Shown here in pieces: positions 31,791 to 43,153 of a DNA stretch of 64,000 bases; the stretch's first letter is position 1, and the number at the start of each line of letters is the position of its first letter. Below the pieces are notes generated by a model. The model did no database searches. It was not told the origin of the DNA and saw only the letters and a program-made list of their open reading frames with translations. The position numbers and the translations under genes were made by a program. Origin of the DNA: Bicyclus anynana (taxonomy: Eukaryota; Arthropoda; Insecta; Lepidoptera; Nymphalidae); the NCBI RefSeq assembly GCF_947172395.1, contig NC_069083.1, positions 1,210,501-1,274,500 on the forward strand. The letters run 5' to 3'.

Positions 31791-31803
31791 AAAATTAAAA
31801 AAT

Positions 31804-32122
31804 AAAAATTTTAATAAAAAAATTCAACCGACTTCCAACTCAAAAATTAGCCTAAACTAAAAAGCAAAAAATAACATCTTACCTATGTGCTACCTTCTGA
31901 TCAGTTTGAAGGCGGTGCCAATCCAGTGTCATGTTTTAATTAAAGCCGTTTCTGAAAGAACCACAGTTTTGGAATTTAAACGGCTTAAATTAAAACACCA
32001 CTGGCTTGGCACCGCCTTCAAACTGATCAGAAGGTAGCACATAGGTAAGATGTTATTTTTTGCTTTTTAGTTTAGGCTAATTTTTGAGTTGGAAGTCGGT
32101 TGAATTTTTTATTAAAATTTTT
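31804..32122. mobile_element. Large near-perfect foldback element
   Basis: Arms of about 140 bases (31804-31950 and 31981-32122) match with few differences, including CAACCGACTTCCAACTCAAA, GCAAAAAATAACATCTTACC and CTGATCAGTTTGAAGGCGGT. The spacer of about 30 bases contains CTGAAAGAACCACAG. Its termini resemble the first bases of the 'CCGACTTCC' repeat. Non-coding. Confidence 0.85.
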
Positions 32123-32204
32123 TGTTATCCAATAATAAACTAACCGTAAATTATTCTCATACGGATTATAAATTATAAATAAATACAATAATAAATGAAC
32201 TAAG

Positions 32205-32395
32205 TTCGGCCGTGGCTAGTTACCATCCTACCGACAAAGACGTACCGCCAAGCGATTTAGCGTTCCAGTACGATGTCGTATAGAAACCGAAAGGGGTGTA
32301 GATTTTCATCCTCCTCTTAACAAGCCCACTCCCAACTTAGATTGCATCGTCACTTATCGTCAGGTGAGATTGCACTCAAGGGCTAACTTGTAAAA
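32205..32395 (+). mobile_element. SINE B fragment
   Basis: CGGCCGTGGCTAGTTACCAT, AAACCGAAAGGGGTGTAG and GAGATTGCACTCAAGGGCTA. Head missing. Confidence 0.75.
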
Positions 32396-32878
32396 AAAAT
32401 AGGTAATAACATATAAATTAAGTAATTACATTAACTAAGGTCAAATTAAATGGTTTCTGTTAAATTATTCAAATAAATAATACTATAAATGATATGGTTT
32501 CTGTTAAAATATTGAAATGTAACATAAATGATACAATATAAGTTGAGTCCGATCGAGATTGATTTAATAACCTCCTAGTGCGGGATTTTACGTTAAAAGA
32601 ATTGCAATATGAAATACTGAATTTAATTTTGTCATAGTAGATGTACTCGCTGTCTTTACTTATTTTATAGGAATAGTTCAGGTATGATCATTGGAGAACA
32701 CTAATAATTATTTTTTTTAATTTATTTTTGTCTGTCTGTCTGTCTATTAGATCGCGCCGATTGCCAGTGTTTCACAACAGATTTTTACATTTCACAAGTA
32801 TGTCAAAAGCAAAATCTGGAGTACTATAACCTGAGAAGAACAGTAAGAAAATAAGATAATTACACCTAAATTACTCAC
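32396..32878. other. Intron side of the FLVCR-like exon; no further exon seen
   Basis: AT-rich with a CTGT microsatellite near 32731-32749. No second FLVCR exon recognised. Confidence 0.45.
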
Positions 32879-33244
32879 AGTTTTGTCCAGCAGCCAGCTC
32901 GCAGGAACTATCAGCGGCACGTATGTCACCATGTAAATCATCGACGTCCACGACACCGCGTTGGTCGACACGCCGTAGTACTTCGTCACTATGTCCGCAA
33001 TTATGGTGTACTGCGTCCATTGCAGCGAGTTCGAAGCCGAGTACAATACGAAGAATCCCAGCATCAACCAACGGTGTCTATACACTGTATATCCTTCAGC
33101 ATTCGTCTCCATAATCGGTCCATCCATAACGCTTCCCGATACATCGTTTCTGTACACCTCTTCATCTGACAGCAGCAACTTAGTGTTGATCGGTTCCGCT
33201 GGATTCAATATACCGTTCGCGACGTTATCGGTCTTCGATAACAT
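32879..33244 (-). CDS. First coding exon of a second FLVCR/SLC49-type MFS transporter
   Basis: Encodes 122 residues from ATG at 33244: a hydrophilic N-terminus with VSGSVMDGP (shared with the 12-kb exon), then HRWLMLGFFVLYSASNSLQ (TM1), WTQYTIIADIVTKYYGV, and WTSMIYMVTYVPLIVPASWL, LDKT. The donor is ACT|GTGAGT at 32878, phase 0, at the same codon as in the 12-kb exon. The family exports or imports choline-like solutes or haem at the plasma membrane; which one here is unknown. Divergence from the other exon (different N-terminus, many substitutions in membrane segments) shows an old duplication. Remaining exons must lie to the left. Confidence 0.85.
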
Positions 33245-33505
33245 ACTAAGAATGGGTTTAAATTTGTCAATAGTACTATTATCACATGCAACCGTATCAC
33301 ACGAGACGTCTTCTTGTAATAAGCCACTCGTCGTTTATCTATTGTAATCTATTTTTGTATCTATATTGGTCCCCAATACGATATTTCTAATACCTTGTTA
33401 GATTGCTGTTATTAGTGGAATGTATACGTTTTATCAGTCTTTTATTGTTCCCAGATAATCGTTATTTATTAAGACACGCGCTAAGCCGATAAGAAATGTG
33501 TGTTG
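33245..33505 (-). other. Immediate upstream flank of the FLVCR-like exon
   Basis: Upstream of the start codon for a minus-strand gene. I could not identify a TATA box or initiator with confidence. Confidence 0.3.
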
Positions 33506-33830
33506 TATTAATTTCTAATTTGCACAGATGTTTCTTAGCACAAGGCACATTTGATAAATCACCACACGTATAAACTAAGTTCACGGTCACACACAAAGAG
33601 CCTCTGAGGAAACTTATGAATCAAATGGAGGAACTGATCTGTCTCTTTCTCGCAACGACAATCACAAGTCGATCTACCTAGTATTAATTTGCAATTTGTA
33701 CAGATGTTTTTTTGTTAAAGGAACATTCAATGAATCGGCACACGTATCTATTAACTCTAAGGTAATTAATCAATCAAAATGATCTGTATCTTTCTTGTTA
33801 CAACAATCATAGTCAACCGAATACATTACA
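33506..33830. repeat. Imperfect ~165-bp tandem duplication upstream of the exon
   Basis: GTATTAATTTCTAATTTGCA, CAGATGTTTCTTAGC, CACACGTATA and GATCTGTCTCTTTCTCGC at 33506-33680 recur, diverged, as GTATTAATTTGCAATTTGTA and so on at 33681-33830. Lies 0.26-0.6 kb 5' of the start. Confidence 0.65.
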
Positions 33831-34437
33831 CTATACAACTATACTCCGAGCTGAACTACATGGAAAAATCAGACTTTCCTACCGAAACACGTGGAGTTAT
33901 AATTACGTTTATAATTAGTGGGTGACTCGACTGACTACCTTTTAAACTGGGTCGTTTTACGTCATTCCCTGATAAGACTAATAAGTAAAAAAAGTTTAAT
34001 ACGTCAAGGTTTAACATTGGAACTAATGCATATATTTCTGCTGTACTAACAACCAAATTACCATTGGGTTGTCACATTATTTTAAGTGCAAATGCTGCTT
34101 ATTTGCGTGTACACAAATCCTAAAGTAATATTAAGATTTAAGACTGTACCATCCTTGTCCTACTTTATCTTTTTATTATGTATACCTGAGAAGAGTTATT
34201 CTATCCGAATGTTGGTTTAACGTTATTCATGAACGTATGTTTTATTTTAATAATATTTGAGGTTCTGATAAGCGAAACCTATAAAAATAAAATAGGTTCA
34301 TTCACTGTTAGACATAGTATACAGTCTTCCACACACCAAGGTCTCGAACAGTAACCAACGGTTTTCGATAGAACGTGAATTGAAAAAAACCAAATTATGA
34401 GAAACACAATAGCAACGTCATCCAATCCTAAAACAAA
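33831..34437. other. No gene recognised
   Basis: AT-rich; nothing assigned. Confidence 0.4.
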
Positions 34438-34560
34438 ACCTCGTAACATGAAATTAAAAAAAAGTGTGTGTCGCGACCTAAATCTATCTACCGCTATATC
34501 GTAACATGAAACAAAAAGAAACGTGTGTGTCTCGACTTAAATCTACTACCGCATACGTGA
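34438..34560. repeat. 59-bp tandem duplication
   Basis: TCGTAACATGAAA, GTGTGTGTCGCGACCTAAAT and CTACCGC occur twice about 59 bases apart. A palindromic GTAACGCGTTAC lies just beyond at about 34586. Confidence 0.6.
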
Positions 34561-34922
34561 AAGGGAGGCCAGACATGGTGACGCTGTAACGCGTTACGTT
34601 AGGAAGCGCATAAGTTAACACTTCAAAAATCATAATATCTGTTTTTAAGTGACAGAGAAGAAGTGGCAACGGATGCAAAGCATTCATCAAAATTACCAAA
34701 AGAGCACAGACAAAAACAATTCAGCTAAGTGAAATGTAAATTTCAAAATGGAACTATAAAAAGAGTGTCCTACAAAAACCGTTTTGAAGCGAAAACTGTG
34801 GAAGATAAATTATCAAGTTCGATGGCGTATTCACTGAGCATAGAATAAATTTCTTGTACCGTTAGCAACTTGGAAACGATATTCGCGCAAATTCGTTGAA
34901 GCGTAAACTTAATGTATCGAAT

Positions 34923-35231
34923 TCAGTTGAAAGTGACGTACATAAAGTTATTGAAAGCATCTCTTGTTTCGCCGTTCCTAATGAAGCGATCGCCTCTTAC
35001 TGACACAATATCATTTATTATCCATGACTGTGTAGATATGACTAGAATGTCCTCCGCAGTTTTACTCAGGTAGATCCAGAATATTGTAAAAACAAGTTCC
35101 CGTAGAAATATTGGGACCAGGAATATAATTTCGCATTCTAATTGATGATGAATTAATAGTATCATTATCATCATGATCAAGCATAAATAAAATCGCGAAC
35201 ATTTACTCATGTATACTTCTTTGCATAACAA
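34923..35231 (-). CDS. Unrecognised hydrophobic ORF
   Basis: From MSKCSRFYLCLIMMIMILLI, a signal-peptide- or membrane-like start, then ECEIIFLVPIFLRELVFTIF and TAEDILVISTQSWIINDIVS to a stop; about 95 codons from the second Met at 35210. No family recognised and no splice evidence. The plus strand just beyond holds LINE debris, so it may be spurious. Confidence 0.2.
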   Translation of the reverse strand: MLCKEVYMSKCSRFYLCLIMMIMILLIHHQLECEIIFLVPIFLRELVFTIFWIYLSKTAEDILVISTQSWIINDIVSVRGDRFIRNGETRDAFNNFMYVTFN

Positions 35232-35384
35232 GGTTGCCAGGCACGGACCCTAACACTAAAACACTATAAAAAACTAGAAATAGGGCACCATATTGAACTA
35301 AGTAAATTAAGTTTAGGGACAAAGGATAAGATTTTAATTTTATCAAGACAAGACAAAGGTCAAAGACGTGACATATACAATCAA

Positions 35385-35640
35385 AAGCCTCTAATGGAAA
35401 TGGGCTGGTCATTTAATGCGAAACAAAAACGCGAATTGGGCTAAGGAATTAACTGTGTGGCACCTAGACAGCAAAAGGAGACGTGGGAGGCCATTCAGAA
35501 GATGGACAGATGATTTGAAGATGACTGCAGGAACTTTTGGAAAAGGAAAGTTCATGATCACAAGGCATGGAAGATTTTTATATTGTATAGTTTTATTTTA
35601 AGGTAAATTGTTAATAAAGGCTATTTCTATGCTAACGCTA
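35385..35640 (+). mobile_element. RTE-type LINE 3' end
   Basis: The frame near 35399 reads WKWAGHLMRNKNANWAKELT, then SKRRRGRPFRRWTDDLKMTA, the C-terminal motif of RTE-like proteins, with indels before and after. It ends in an AT-rich 3' UTR with AATAAAGG. Confidence 0.75.
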
Positions 35641-37259
35641 CACCAGTCCGAAAATGACTTCGATGGGACATTAGGGAAGTTCGTAAAATGTAATGTCGCG
35701 AAAGGTTTTCAGTCAAGTTCCAACCCCGAGGTAGATAGTAACGCTCGGTAGAGATATTTCACTCTGAACGGTTTATTATGAAGCAAATATTAATATATAC
35801 GTACAATACAATATGATAAACTTATTTTATAACTTTAACTACTTTGTTTACACTACAACCGATGCTTCTGATGTACAAAATTAATGCAAAGTCAGGGTGC
35901 GTTGTCAGTATTTTCTAAAATATCTCCCACTGTGACTCACTACCACCAAGTCAAGTCTAGTCCAGCAGGGTTATTGACTACTCAGTCAATAGCCTTGGTT
36001 TTCACTTACAGAAAATGAAAACCCTCTGAACTCGTATGATATACGATTGCTTTCCATTGAAAATATGATTTCCGAGTCCGAATTGGCTGAGCCATCCGCA
36101 ATCAAGGTCAGTCCAGAACCAGCTTGTCAAATAAAAATAGCTCCAAAAATAAAAATTCGTTTCAGTTTATACGACACCGCGAAGAAGACTAAAAATAGAT
36201 TTAAAGTTTTTGTCACTTAACAAACGGGAAGTAATGAAAGGAATCCGTAAAAAATCTAAGGTCAATGACTTATAATACCTACCTATAGAGCTAACGAGTT
36301 CATTGACCCACATCCTACGAATAATATACCCGAGGAATATTCTTATATTGATAATTTGTATGTAAGTTTAGATGTTTGTTACTCGATCATGGAAAAGGAC
36401 TGAACGGATTTTAATGGGCTTAGTAGGCCTAAGATGTACCACGACATTTCTCTTCGAGACGAGAGAAAGATAAACATCAACCAATAGCGACTACTTCACA
36501 AATATCGATCTCTTTTCCGTTGCGTTGGGACGAAAGAGCTGAAACTGGGACCACACAACCGCTATTGGTAGAGTTGTGTCTTCACGAGATGTTGACGGCG
36601 TCGCCTCTCCGTTGACCAGACATCTAAATGCTTAGAAAGAGTAGTAGCTTCGGTACATGGACATGGCTATGGCGTCATGTTAAGGCTATAAGACTAATAG
36701 AAGACGCCGCGTTTATAGCTAGCAGTCCCAAAGCGAGGCGATTAGTGTGCGTTTGTCTTGAAGAGTTTTATACAAAGAGTATTGGACGGATATAGTTGAG
36801 ACGATGATTCCTTTCTGAATTGAGATGTGTGCTATGACCATAATTCACAACCCATATGTCAAAGTTCATTGTAAAATTATGGTTTCGGTTCGCAAATTCC
36901 TTTCTCAAACACACTTAGGGTAAAATTCTTTCAGATGGTCCTTTGTACCGCGCCCTTTGATACCCTCCCTATGTTCCTTTGTAGTCAACATTCTTCGGTA
37001 TCCCTTAGTTACGACTCACGCTATTCTAGATTTTATGTCTATACAATAAGGTTGATATTTTGAAACATTGATGTTAATACATTAAAACATATCTTTTATT
37101 TTAATCATGAGTAAGATTTTGACTGCCCTCACCTTAAAGTACAAACTCATTTTTGGTTAAAAACTTTTTATCTTTCATTAAGTTTTAAATTGAATAAAGA
37201 ATTAACGGATGAAGTCGCTGAGAAAAGCTAGTAAAAGCATTATTATAATAACGTTGTCG
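35641..37259. other. No gene recognised
   Basis: Contains a Helitron type 2 fragment at about 36345-36440 (GATGTTTGTTACTCGATCAT). The remainder is unassigned; no coding exon. Confidence 0.4.
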
Positions 37260-38546
37260 CTATGGCCACGAGCATTGGGGCTGATTACCTCTACGTCTGT
37301 CTGTACATAGGTATCTATATACAAAGACGGGCATGGTGTGACCATGGTGTGATCGCGGTGTGTGAACGAATGACGCAAGCTGTGTGAAGGCCGTGATCAT
37401 AATTAATATGAGTAGGGTGAAATAAAATATTACCAACCTACCAACATCTTTGAAGTCGGTTATGTATCTATTGTATATATGTAAACTAAACATACCCACC
37501 CATATTAAAAGCTCATACTTGGTGGAGGTAATCAACAACGTGCAAGATATACTCCCATATGTTCATCTGCCGCGCTCGAGTAACTGCAATAATCCCCTCT
37601 TCGGCTCCCCTACTATTATAAATTTAAAGTGATGAAAGAATGCATCAAACGAGAGCAGAGCAGAGATACATCATTTCGTTATTTATTTAAGTAATAATAC
37701 TTTTTTGGTAGTCTATTAAATTACTTAAGTATGTAGGTACTAGTAAAACTTCACATTCACAAAATCTCAAGTCAATGGACAGGTATAGCTTATTAAAAGT
37801 TAAACTATAAAAGGTAAGCACCTCTAATTAATTTTCGGAAAGTAAATCTGCAATAAGAATGACTTAATAAGGTAGAGTAATTTAATTATCTCCGAATTTC
37901 TTATAATACTCAGAACTATTCCCCATCTCACTCTAACTTACAGCTATTTGATATACAAGAAAGAGACAGCACAGCATCACACCATTTCATAAAACCTGTT
38001 ACACGCACTACCTGAAACACAGCTGTTTTTATCCGGCACTATGAAATTACGAAAAATACACAAATTTACACAAAGTCACAGTTTGTAACATTATTTTTAC
38101 ATAATAAACTGTAAGTTACAATAAATTACATCACTTTTCACACACGAAACAACCGATCGCACGAAACTCGAAGCTTTATTGATTGATTCAAATGGTTTTA
38201 AGTAGAACCAATTTAAGAGTCCGATAGTCAGCCAATACATGTGATTCGATTCTACAGTTAAAAGTCATTAACTCGGAGAAATAATACAACGCTGTATTGT
38301 TTGTATTCGCGATTTTAGGTTATGTCTAACTCCGATGACAGCTGCTTTTAGAGTGACGACACGGCGCATGCGCGATTTTTTTTTGTTACGACTCTTTGCA
38401 AGTTTGGACTCTTTTTAAAACTTCTTAGTATCCTCTACGAAATAAAAATACCTTACGGCCAACTTATTTATGTGTATGTGGTAGATAAATATTATTATCC
38501 GACTTCCAAACATGAAAGACTGTTCAGTTGTATATGACGTGTTCTT
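37260..38546. other. No gene recognised
   Basis: Short ORFs only. GGTGTGA repeats near 37333-37360. A CpG-rich ACACGGCGCATGCGCGA lies at about 38360. Confidence 0.4.
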
Positions 38547-38690
38547 TTTTTAGGGTTCCATAGTCCACAGGGAACCTTTTTAGCTTCGTCACGTACGTCA
38601 GTGTGTCTGTCCGTCTGTCCATCTGTCCGACCGCAGTTTAGCTCAGATATGTACTAGGTACTGTTTAGCTCAGATGTACAAGTAAATAAT
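38547..38690 (+). repeat. 'GGGTTCC' element fragment
   Basis: TTTTAGGGTTCCATAGTCC, AGGGAACC, then a CTGTCCGTCTGTCC repeat; related in start to 18595-19220. Confidence 0.5.
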
Positions 38691-38706
38691 ATTGTGGTGT
38701 GACAGC

Positions 38707-39001
38707 CTGTGGTGGATTTACCAGTAGGCTAAGTAGGCTGGGGCCTAGGGCGGCAGATTTTAGGGGGCGGCAAATTTCACCCAAAATCTTTCTCTTCTAC
38801 AAAAATAAAGAAAATGTAACGATAATTTTAATATATATTTTAGTCCTGTACAGTCCTACTAAAATATTAAAATTTTATTGACACAATCTAATATAATTAT
38901 TTTATTGATTGCGAACTAGGACACCTATCGAATTTCAGAGTTCAGTAGGGGCTGAATAAATGTAATAGCCTACTGGCGACAAACTTGTAAATCCGCCACT
39001 G
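38707..39001. mobile_element. hAT-type MITE with 8-bp target duplication
   Basis: Termini CTGTGGTGGATTTACCAGTA (left) and reverse complement CAGTGGCGGATTTACAAG (right) of a 295-bp element. GTGACAGC lies directly on each side (38699-38706 and 39002-39009). An 8-bp duplication and CAGTGGCG-type ends are diagnostic of hAT elements. No transposase. Confidence 0.9.
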
Positions 39002-39009
39002 GTGACAGC

Positions 39010-40384
39010 ACCATTTTTAATTTTTTTGCATTAGTACCTTTAGGTTTTGAGATTATTAAAAAACAATTTAATAATTTTCTTCTAATCTAATAATATACAT
39101 AATATTACATAAAAATTATTAAGATATTACCTATACAAAAAGTATCAAGATTATAGAATAAAAATAGATAATTAGGATTTCTAGGTACCTACGAGTGGAT
39201 ACTTAAAAAAATAATATTAAATTAATTTTTCAATAATAATTTGTCTACAAAAGTCAATATTATTTTGTTTAAATATTATGTACCATGGCATTTCAATTAT
39301 TTCATTTCTTAATGAATTTATTTTAACATACTTTAACTTGAAAGTTATTTTGAATATAATTTCTTTTTTTGGATACATGATAAAGCTATTTTGAAAAAAT
39401 ATTTCTTTTTTTGGTACATGATAAATTGCACACCTTTAATATTTTTGTTCCGAACCGGGAATCAAAAACAGAACCTCTCACTTTATAGACAGCGCTTATA
39501 CTTCTGCCTACGTCTGAAGTCCAAGCTCTATAGCTACATAAACCTATCTAGATCTTACCGGGTGATAATAAAATCGATACACTTTAATTAGGTAAATACT
39601 CGTAGTGCACTACGTAAATATTAAGGATTGATGCCATCAATATTTTGTAAAGGTCACACTGACGTTTGTAGGGTGGAAATTTCAATAAATATGTACATTT
39701 ATCGATTGGCTAAATAGTACATACTTAGATACAAGCTAATGACCGCGACAGTTACAATTTTTTTTTTTAAATACTTTCCACTTGTTTTAAAGTAGGAAAT
39801 TATGAACTGTATCTAACTTAGACTCAACTAGCAGGTACTAATATCCTAAGAAAAATTACCACATAGCGATGTGCACTGTGCGCTTCACTCTGAAATCTTC
39901 AAGTTTCTATTATACCAACTAGTAAGTGCGCCTGACACTTTTTAATAGCAATTCCACTAGTTGTAGTATTCGCTACATTTATTTAAATCGGCGTTCAGAA
40001 ATCGTTTTACAACAAAATAAAAAGAATTCAGGCACTTCTACTGTTCTAGTATATTGATCTGAGTGAAATGGAGTGGACGAAGAAGCGTGGAGCGGCCGGA
40101 GCGAATTGGGTCAGGATTACAAAGACAAGCCTGCGTTAAATTGAACGGATTTATCAAACGAATATCCATTAAAACTACAAATACTATTAATTACTAAACA
40201 TTGTGATTTTTACTCAGTCATAAGCAGCTTTTTGAAAGCCTGCAGATACCAAGTCTCCCTTACATCCCAGGATTTTGAGTATACAATTATACATCCACCA
40301 CACTATTCGAATGCGCGGTGATTGGATAAAAACTCAAACTCAAAATTCAAATTCAGATGTTAATCTCAGAATACAAAAAAGCCA
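39010..40384. other. No gene recognised
   Basis: AT-rich with stops in all frames; nothing assigned. Confidence 0.4.
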
Positions 40385-40580
40385 CAAGCCATAACCGTTT
40401 ATAGCACGCATTTGGAATGCCCTTCCGGCGTTTGTGTTTTCTGACACATATAATTTGGACACCTTCAAAGCTGGAGTGAATAGGCATCTTCTAGGTAAGC
40501 GAGCTCCAACTTAGGCCACATTAATGCTTACTATCAGGCTTAATTGTAGTCAAGCGCTGGCCTATATTGCATAAAAAAAA
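40385..40580 (+). mobile_element. Non-LTR retrotransposon ORF C-terminus and tail
   Basis: The frame near 40402 reads ARIWNALPAFVFSDTYNLDT, FKAGVNRHLLG, the usual end of a lepidopteran reverse-transcriptase ORF, followed by a tail with TTACTATCAGGCTTAATTGT. A different family from 5110-5572. Confidence 0.7.
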
Positions 40581-40619
40581 CGCATTGTGTCCAAAAAATG
40601 TATCTTAATAACACGTCAC

Positions 40620-40775
40620 ACAACACGGCATACACAGAGTGACAATCTTGCCCTCTCACAATCTGTTCTTAGCTGTCGTCTAGTAACTATAAACTACCTC
40701 TCTGCCAAATTTCATCTTTGTAAGTCAAGCTGCTTTTGATGACCTTTCGCTTTTATATATTTAGAAGAAAACCTA
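40620..40775 (+). repeat. Second copy of the 3655-3835 repeat
   Basis: Shares the block order described there (CTATAAACTACC, CAAATTTCATCTTTGTA, GATGACCTTTCGCTTTTATA). Confidence 0.55.
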
Positions 40776-40780
40776 ATCTT

Positions 40781-40900
40781 TACTAATATTATAAAGCTGC
40801 AGAGTTTGTTTGTTTGGTTGAACGCGCTAATCTCAGAAACTACAGGTCCGATTTAAAAAATTCTTTCAGCCCATTTATTAAGTATTAAACATTGCATCGA
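40781..40900 (+). mobile_element. Helitron type 1, 5' part
   Basis: TACTAATATTATAAAGCTGC and GAACGCGCTAATCTCAG; truncated after CCCATTTAT. Confidence 0.7.
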
Positions 40901-40907
40901 GCTATGC

Positions 40908-41072
40908 GTTCAAAGTTCAAAATTCATTTATTTCATTTTTCAAGTAAGCTTACAAGGACTTTTGATACGTCAGTTGACTATATGTAAAGACTCTACCACC
41001 GGTTCGGAAGGCAGGTTCTAATGAGAAGAAACCGGCAAGAAACTCAATAGTTGCTCTTTTGAAAAAGATATT
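40908..41072 (-). mobile_element. LINE 3' tail
   Basis: Reversed tail: GACTCTACCACCGGTTCGGA, AGGCAGGTTCT and AACTCAATAGTTGCTCTTTT. Confidence 0.8.
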
Positions 41073-41693
41073 CAGTACTTATAACTCACTTTTCGAGATT
41101 TATGTATTTTCGAGTTATTTTAATTAACAAAGGTAGCTAGTGGAAAAAAATATTGAAATATAAATCACGAACACAATTCAGCTTTACGCAAATTTATGGT
41201 CCCGCCCGTTCAGCTCTAAGCAGAAAATGTTCAATACGTGGACGGAAAATTGTGATAAAAATAAAACAGCTGTCGAACGCAATACAACGGAAGCGTAATA
41301 AAGCTTTGGAGTTTTAACCGACGAAAAAACGGAGGAGGTTCTCCATTGTAGCAGCGTGGTGGGTCTAGGCTCCATAATCCCTATATAAGGAAGGAAGAGG
41401 CCGGTAAATGCACCTTTTGTAATTTTTTTTTATTATTTCATTTTATAATATTAAATTCTTAGGTTACCTTAGTTTTACTTTTAAATAATAACTAGAATAA
41501 TGAGCGTCAACTCGCCAACAAACTGCCCGTACAGTTTGGCGAGAGTATCGATATGTTAAATAATTGTTATATCTTATCATTAAAATAAATTAAAAAAAAA
41601 TAGGCTGATAATGATGATGATGATTAAGATGATTCTTTTTTTGTTTGGATGAGTTGTAGCTAAAAGTTAAAGGTGAGTTGGATTGATCGGAGG
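41073..41693. other. No gene recognised
   Basis: Small 'CCGACTTC'-type scrap at about 41318-41345 (ACCGACGAAAAAACGGAGGA); otherwise unassigned. Confidence 0.4.
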
Positions 41694-41824
41694 GCCTAGT
41701 GGCAGTTTGATACTGTGACGATCGCGTTAAGGTAAACGCGATTTTCTAAGGAATTGAAACAACGCCATCTAGTGGCACTAACGCGATAGTAATAGTATGA
41801 AAATGTTGAAAACTCCCACTAGGC
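41694..41824. mobile_element. MITE Y, copy 1
   Basis: Terminal inverted repeats GCCTAGTGGCAGTTTGATAC and GCCTAGTGGGAGTTTTCAAC, with ATCGCGTTA blocks inside. 131 bp. A second copy is at 56415-56588. Confidence 0.75.
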
Positions 41825-42067
41825 ACACGGTTCTTCGTGGAAAATTGATTGTAGAATAAATTGTCCTTTTTCATTTTTAAATATATGACCATTTTCCTCC
41901 AACATTAATTACAAAGGCTGTGTAATATAAAATTATGCTCTCAAATGATTTTCCTTTTTTCGACCAATGCGGCCTCACGGTGAGATTATCTATGTACGCA
42001 GGAGATATTATAGTGCACAAGTGTATGCGCAAGCACAGGTGCACTCTCTATTCCCTCACTCACGTAG

Positions 42068-42240
42068 TTTTTTTTTTTTATTTTATTCTTTATAAGTTAG
42101 CCCTTGACTACAATCTCACCTGCAGTCTAAGATGGAAGCGGGCTAAAGTACCGGCACGCTAAATCGCTTGGCGGTACGTCTTTGTCGGTAGGGTGGTAAC
42201 TAGCCACGGCCAAAGCCTCCCACCAGCCAAAAAATGGTCC
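42068..42240 (-). mobile_element. SINE B fragment
   Basis: Reversed body: TATAAGTTAGCCCTTGACTA, GCTAAATCGCTTGGCGGTAC, GCCTCCCACCAGCC; internal deletion after CTCACCTGCAG. Confidence 0.75.
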
Positions 42241-42567
42241 GATGGGACGGCAGACCGACATGACCGATGAAAGATCAGACACAAGACCGACAGCTTTACG
42301 TGCTCTCCGAGGCACGGGGGTGTACCAATACCACCGACTTCACAACTCCAGGCTGCTATTTACATTTTTCTTGTAAGAACGTATTTTTTTGCCCTGGAGC
42401 TCATTGTTCATAGCTGAAGCAGCTAGCCACGTGACCAATATGGCAGTTAAGACATACCAATAGTTACGGACGGGGCTCAATCCCACGCCCTATCGAGTTT
42501 GAGTCGACTACCATAGATCTATTGAGACGTAAGCTATCGATATACTTACGAATTGTATTATTACGCA

Positions 42568-42745
42568 CTAGCTGATGCGGCGCGGTTTCACACGCGTGGT
42601 TTCCGTTCCCGTAGGAATACGGGGATATAATATAGCCTATTGCCTTCGGTGATAAATGGGCTATCTAACCCTGAAAGATTTTTTCAAATCAGACTAGTCG
42701 TTTCTGAGATTAACAAACTCTTCCGCTCTATAATATTAGTATAGA
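42568..42745 (-). mobile_element. Helitron-like element, type 1
   Basis: Reversed copy beginning CTAGCTGATGCGGCGCGGTT and ending CTATAATATTAGTATAG. Confidence 0.75.
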
Positions 42746-42972
42746 TAAAAATGCAATCAGCAGATGAAGTGAAGTGTAATCGAGCTGGCCTATCGAACTT
42801 CCATTTTGGAATTTAATTTCGAATTTCCATATGGATTTACGTAATCTATCACATCCAATTTATCACGGCGGACGACGTTGGCGGAAACCGACGACCTGAC
42901 CCACTTGCTTTCTATAGGAAGAGGCAAATCAGCGCCAAATAGGAAGCACTACACCATCGATATAGTTATAGA
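42746..42972. other. No gene recognised
   Basis: Unassigned spacer. Confidence 0.35.
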
Positions 42973-43118
42973 CAGTGGCGTACACAAGGCCTTTAACTAG
43001 GGTAGGCACTGTATATACAAAATGTACTTAAAAAATAGAAAATTCCTTCTCCAATACCTACTAAGTTTTGTGATTAGTCCTCAGGGTATGCAGTGCATCT
43101 ATGAGCTGCACGCCACTG
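42973..43118. mobile_element. hAT-like MITE
   Basis: CAGTGGCGTACACAAGG at the left and CTGCACGCCACTG at the right are inverted ends (CAGTGGCGT). The 8 bases on each side do not match, so the duplication is lost or the boundary is off. Confidence 0.55.
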
Positions 43119-43153
43119 GATATTAAATGTATCTCTGACGTCTGATGATCTAT

